DNA of 64,000 nucleotides from Calothrix sp. NIES-4105 (GTDB lineage: Bacteria; Cyanobacteriota; Cyanobacteriia; Cyanobacteriales; Nostocaceae), in assembly GCF_002368415.1 (NCBI RefSeq), contig NZ_AP018290.1:5283614-5347613 (forward strand), given 5' to 3'. Position numbers and translations under genes: made by a program. Shown in pieces: positions 62,925-64,000 of this stretch. A model generated the notes under the pieces. That model was not told the origin of the DNA and searched no databases. It worked only from the letters and a program-made list of their open reading frames with translations. Position 1 is the stretch's first letter, and each line of letters starts with the position of its first letter.

Positions 62925-63566
62925 TTACTGAGAAGCTGCCGGAAGAATATTTTCGCCCAAATATATAGCTCGTATATCCGTAGGCAATTTGTCCTCTAAC
63001 ATACGATAACCTTCCTGAAGAAAATTTGCTACTTCGTGAGGGGCAATACCCTCACCTTCTGCTTGAAGATAGGCAGCAATGCGGGTTTCACTCCAATGAA
63101 ACGTTTGTGCCATCAATACCATCAAGCGCAGCACTGGAGGTAACTGTTCCAAAGCTTGTTCTACATAACACCATAATGGCGGCGAAGTAGCTTTAAGTGA
63201 ATAGTGAATTGCTTCTGTAGGGGGTAACTCAATTTCATTGATACAGTAAGCGGTCATATTAATTAGCCAATTTTGCAGCGTTAGATTTTCATTTATTGGC
63301 TCATTTAAGTCAAGACCAGCAAGCTCATGATACACATGTTTCCATGTCAGAGCAAATAAATAATCGGCTTGAACTGGTGAACGCGCGGAATGGCGGATTA
63401 AGGTGTAAACTATAGGACTATAGCGGCAAAACATCGCCGTAAAAAACTTACCAGCCTCCGGATGCTGCTGGAATAGGGTTAACAGTTCACGGTCGCTATG
63501 ATGAAACAGCGATTTCACAAGCGGGTGGTTAGCTTCGGGGAAATGTGGTATTTGCACGGCTTGCAA
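62925..63566 (-). CDS. sigma-70-like (ECF-type) regulator
   Basis: 213 residues. Region 2-like segment (SDRELLTLFQQHPEAGKFFT, YSPIVYTLIRHSARSPVQAD, F-A-L-T-W-K-H-V-Y) and region 4-like segment (EQLPPVLRLMVLMAQTFHWSETRIAAYLQAE). I take it as a sigma factor family protein of cyanobacterial type, though the linker is long and the -10 recognition residues are not certain. It may be a sigma-like regulator rather than a full sigma factor. No anti-sigma gene is next to it. Confidence 0.68.
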   Translation of the reverse strand: MQAVQIPHFPEANHPLVKSLFHHSDRELLTLFQQHPEAGKFFTAMFCRYSPIVYTLIRHSARSPVQADYLFALTWKHVYHELAGLDLNEPINENLTLQNWLINMTAYCINEIELPPTEAIHYSLKATSPPLWCYVEQALEQLPPVLRLMVLMAQTFHWSETRIAAYLQAEGEGIAPHEVANFLQEGYRMLEDKLPTDIRAIYLGENILPAASQ

Positions 63567-63773
63567 CTCGGATTAATTGATATTTGTTGCTACTGACTAA
63601 AATAAGCGCGATAAAGTTTATTTATTTGCTTGCTTATTTTGCGAACGGTATGATTAAAGCGTCAACCGTTTAGACCTGTTTGTAATTGATACACTAGAAA
63701 TACAGACTTAAGATTTGAGTCCTAATTCTTAAAAATACTCCCAAGCCTCCCTTATACATAACTAGATGTTTTC

Positions 63774-64000
63774 ATGTTTATAGCAGTTAGTTTACCCCCC
63801 CTTACCCTAGCGTCGTTCTTGCCCGCACTCGATGGTTTAATGTCCACCCAAGGCATTATGGTTATGCTACTGGCAGCTTACGCAGGCGCCATGTGGATGT
63901 TTTTAACTAGTGCGCCAAAAGTATACACGGTAATGGTGTCAGATTTAGAAATCGCCCGACAATTATATGAAGGATTACTCGATTTACCAGCCGCTGAGGT
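63774..64000 (+). CDS. conserved cyanobacterial protein, glyoxalase-like, 3' end outside window
   Basis: The frame starts at ATG 63774 and runs off the right edge after 75 residues. The first 40 residues (LTLASFLPALDGLMSTQGIMVM..., A-G-A-M-W-M-F-L) contain a membrane-like helix; then V-Y-T-V-M-V-S-D-L-E-I-A-R-Q-L-Y-E-G-L-L-D-L resembles the start of a VOC/glyoxalase domain. It looks like a conserved cyanobacterial protein with this domain. Function unknown. Confidence 0.68.
   Translation, partial: MFIAVSLPPLTLASFLPALDGLMSTQGIMVMLLAAYAGAMWMFLTSAPKVYTVMVSDLEIARQLYEGLLDLPAAE

Overview
The window is from a filamentous, probably Nostocales-type cyanobacterium. The evidence is two photosystem II small-subunit genes (psbK, psbM), a GUN4-like domain, cyanobacterium-specific conserved proteins, heptanucleotide short tandemly repeated repeats (AGTGCTG / CAGCACT type) and many dispersed palindromes. 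It is AT-rich. The usual cyanobacterial octamer GCGATCGC was not seen by eye, but the hexamer GGCGCC is very frequent (about 90 by eye). It is almost absent from several segments that look acquired.

Left third (1-17.8 kb) is mostly housekeeping: a 5'-cut MBL-fold hydrolase, a Nif3-like protein, MiaE, a GNAT acetyltransferase, ComF, a secreted PPC-domain protein, CobS, Tgt, PsbK, a 2Fe-2S ferredoxin-like protein, PsbM, a double universal stress protein, a BrnT-type toxin pair, an M3 oligopeptidase and a CapA-like protein. Two short ORFs under 50 codons (psbK, psbM) were found by direct reading.

The middle (18-42.6 kb) is accessory DNA mixed with a few core genes (glycogen phosphorylase, proline iminopeptidase, a lactate/malate-type dehydrogenase). 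It carries a decayed MazEF locus, a frameshifted and tandemly duplicated DUF4351 gene, a Y1 (REP-type) transposase, two MITE-like elements with 9-bp target duplications, an AAA-GUN4 fusion, a CHAT-AAA fusion, several toxin-antitoxin loci in all stages of decay, and a conflict-type cluster. That cluster is a CHAT protease, a MoxR fragment without its P-loop, a vWA protein and an FGE-sulfatase-fold protein.

The right third (42.9-64 kb) has trpS and a metF-like gene, then a tight three-gene operon (DUF262 protein, DUF3696-like ATPase, unknown protein) that looks like a phage-defence system. After that come a Uma2 nuclease, a complete group II intron with an HNH-type maturase, a DUF3891 protein, a pseudogene, VapBC-type and PrlF-YhaV toxin pairs, and a two-gene operon of multi-domain P-loop ATPases. 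The window ends with a repeat-containing secreted protein, a TPR protein, a sigma-factor-like protein and a 3'-cut glyoxalase-like gene.

Best candidates for new biology are the DUF262/ATPase/unknown operon at 45.1-48.4 kb, the CHAT/MoxR/vWA/FGE cluster at 36.9-41.2 kb, the AAA-GUN4 fusion, and the structure-conserving palindrome families together with the REP-type transposase.
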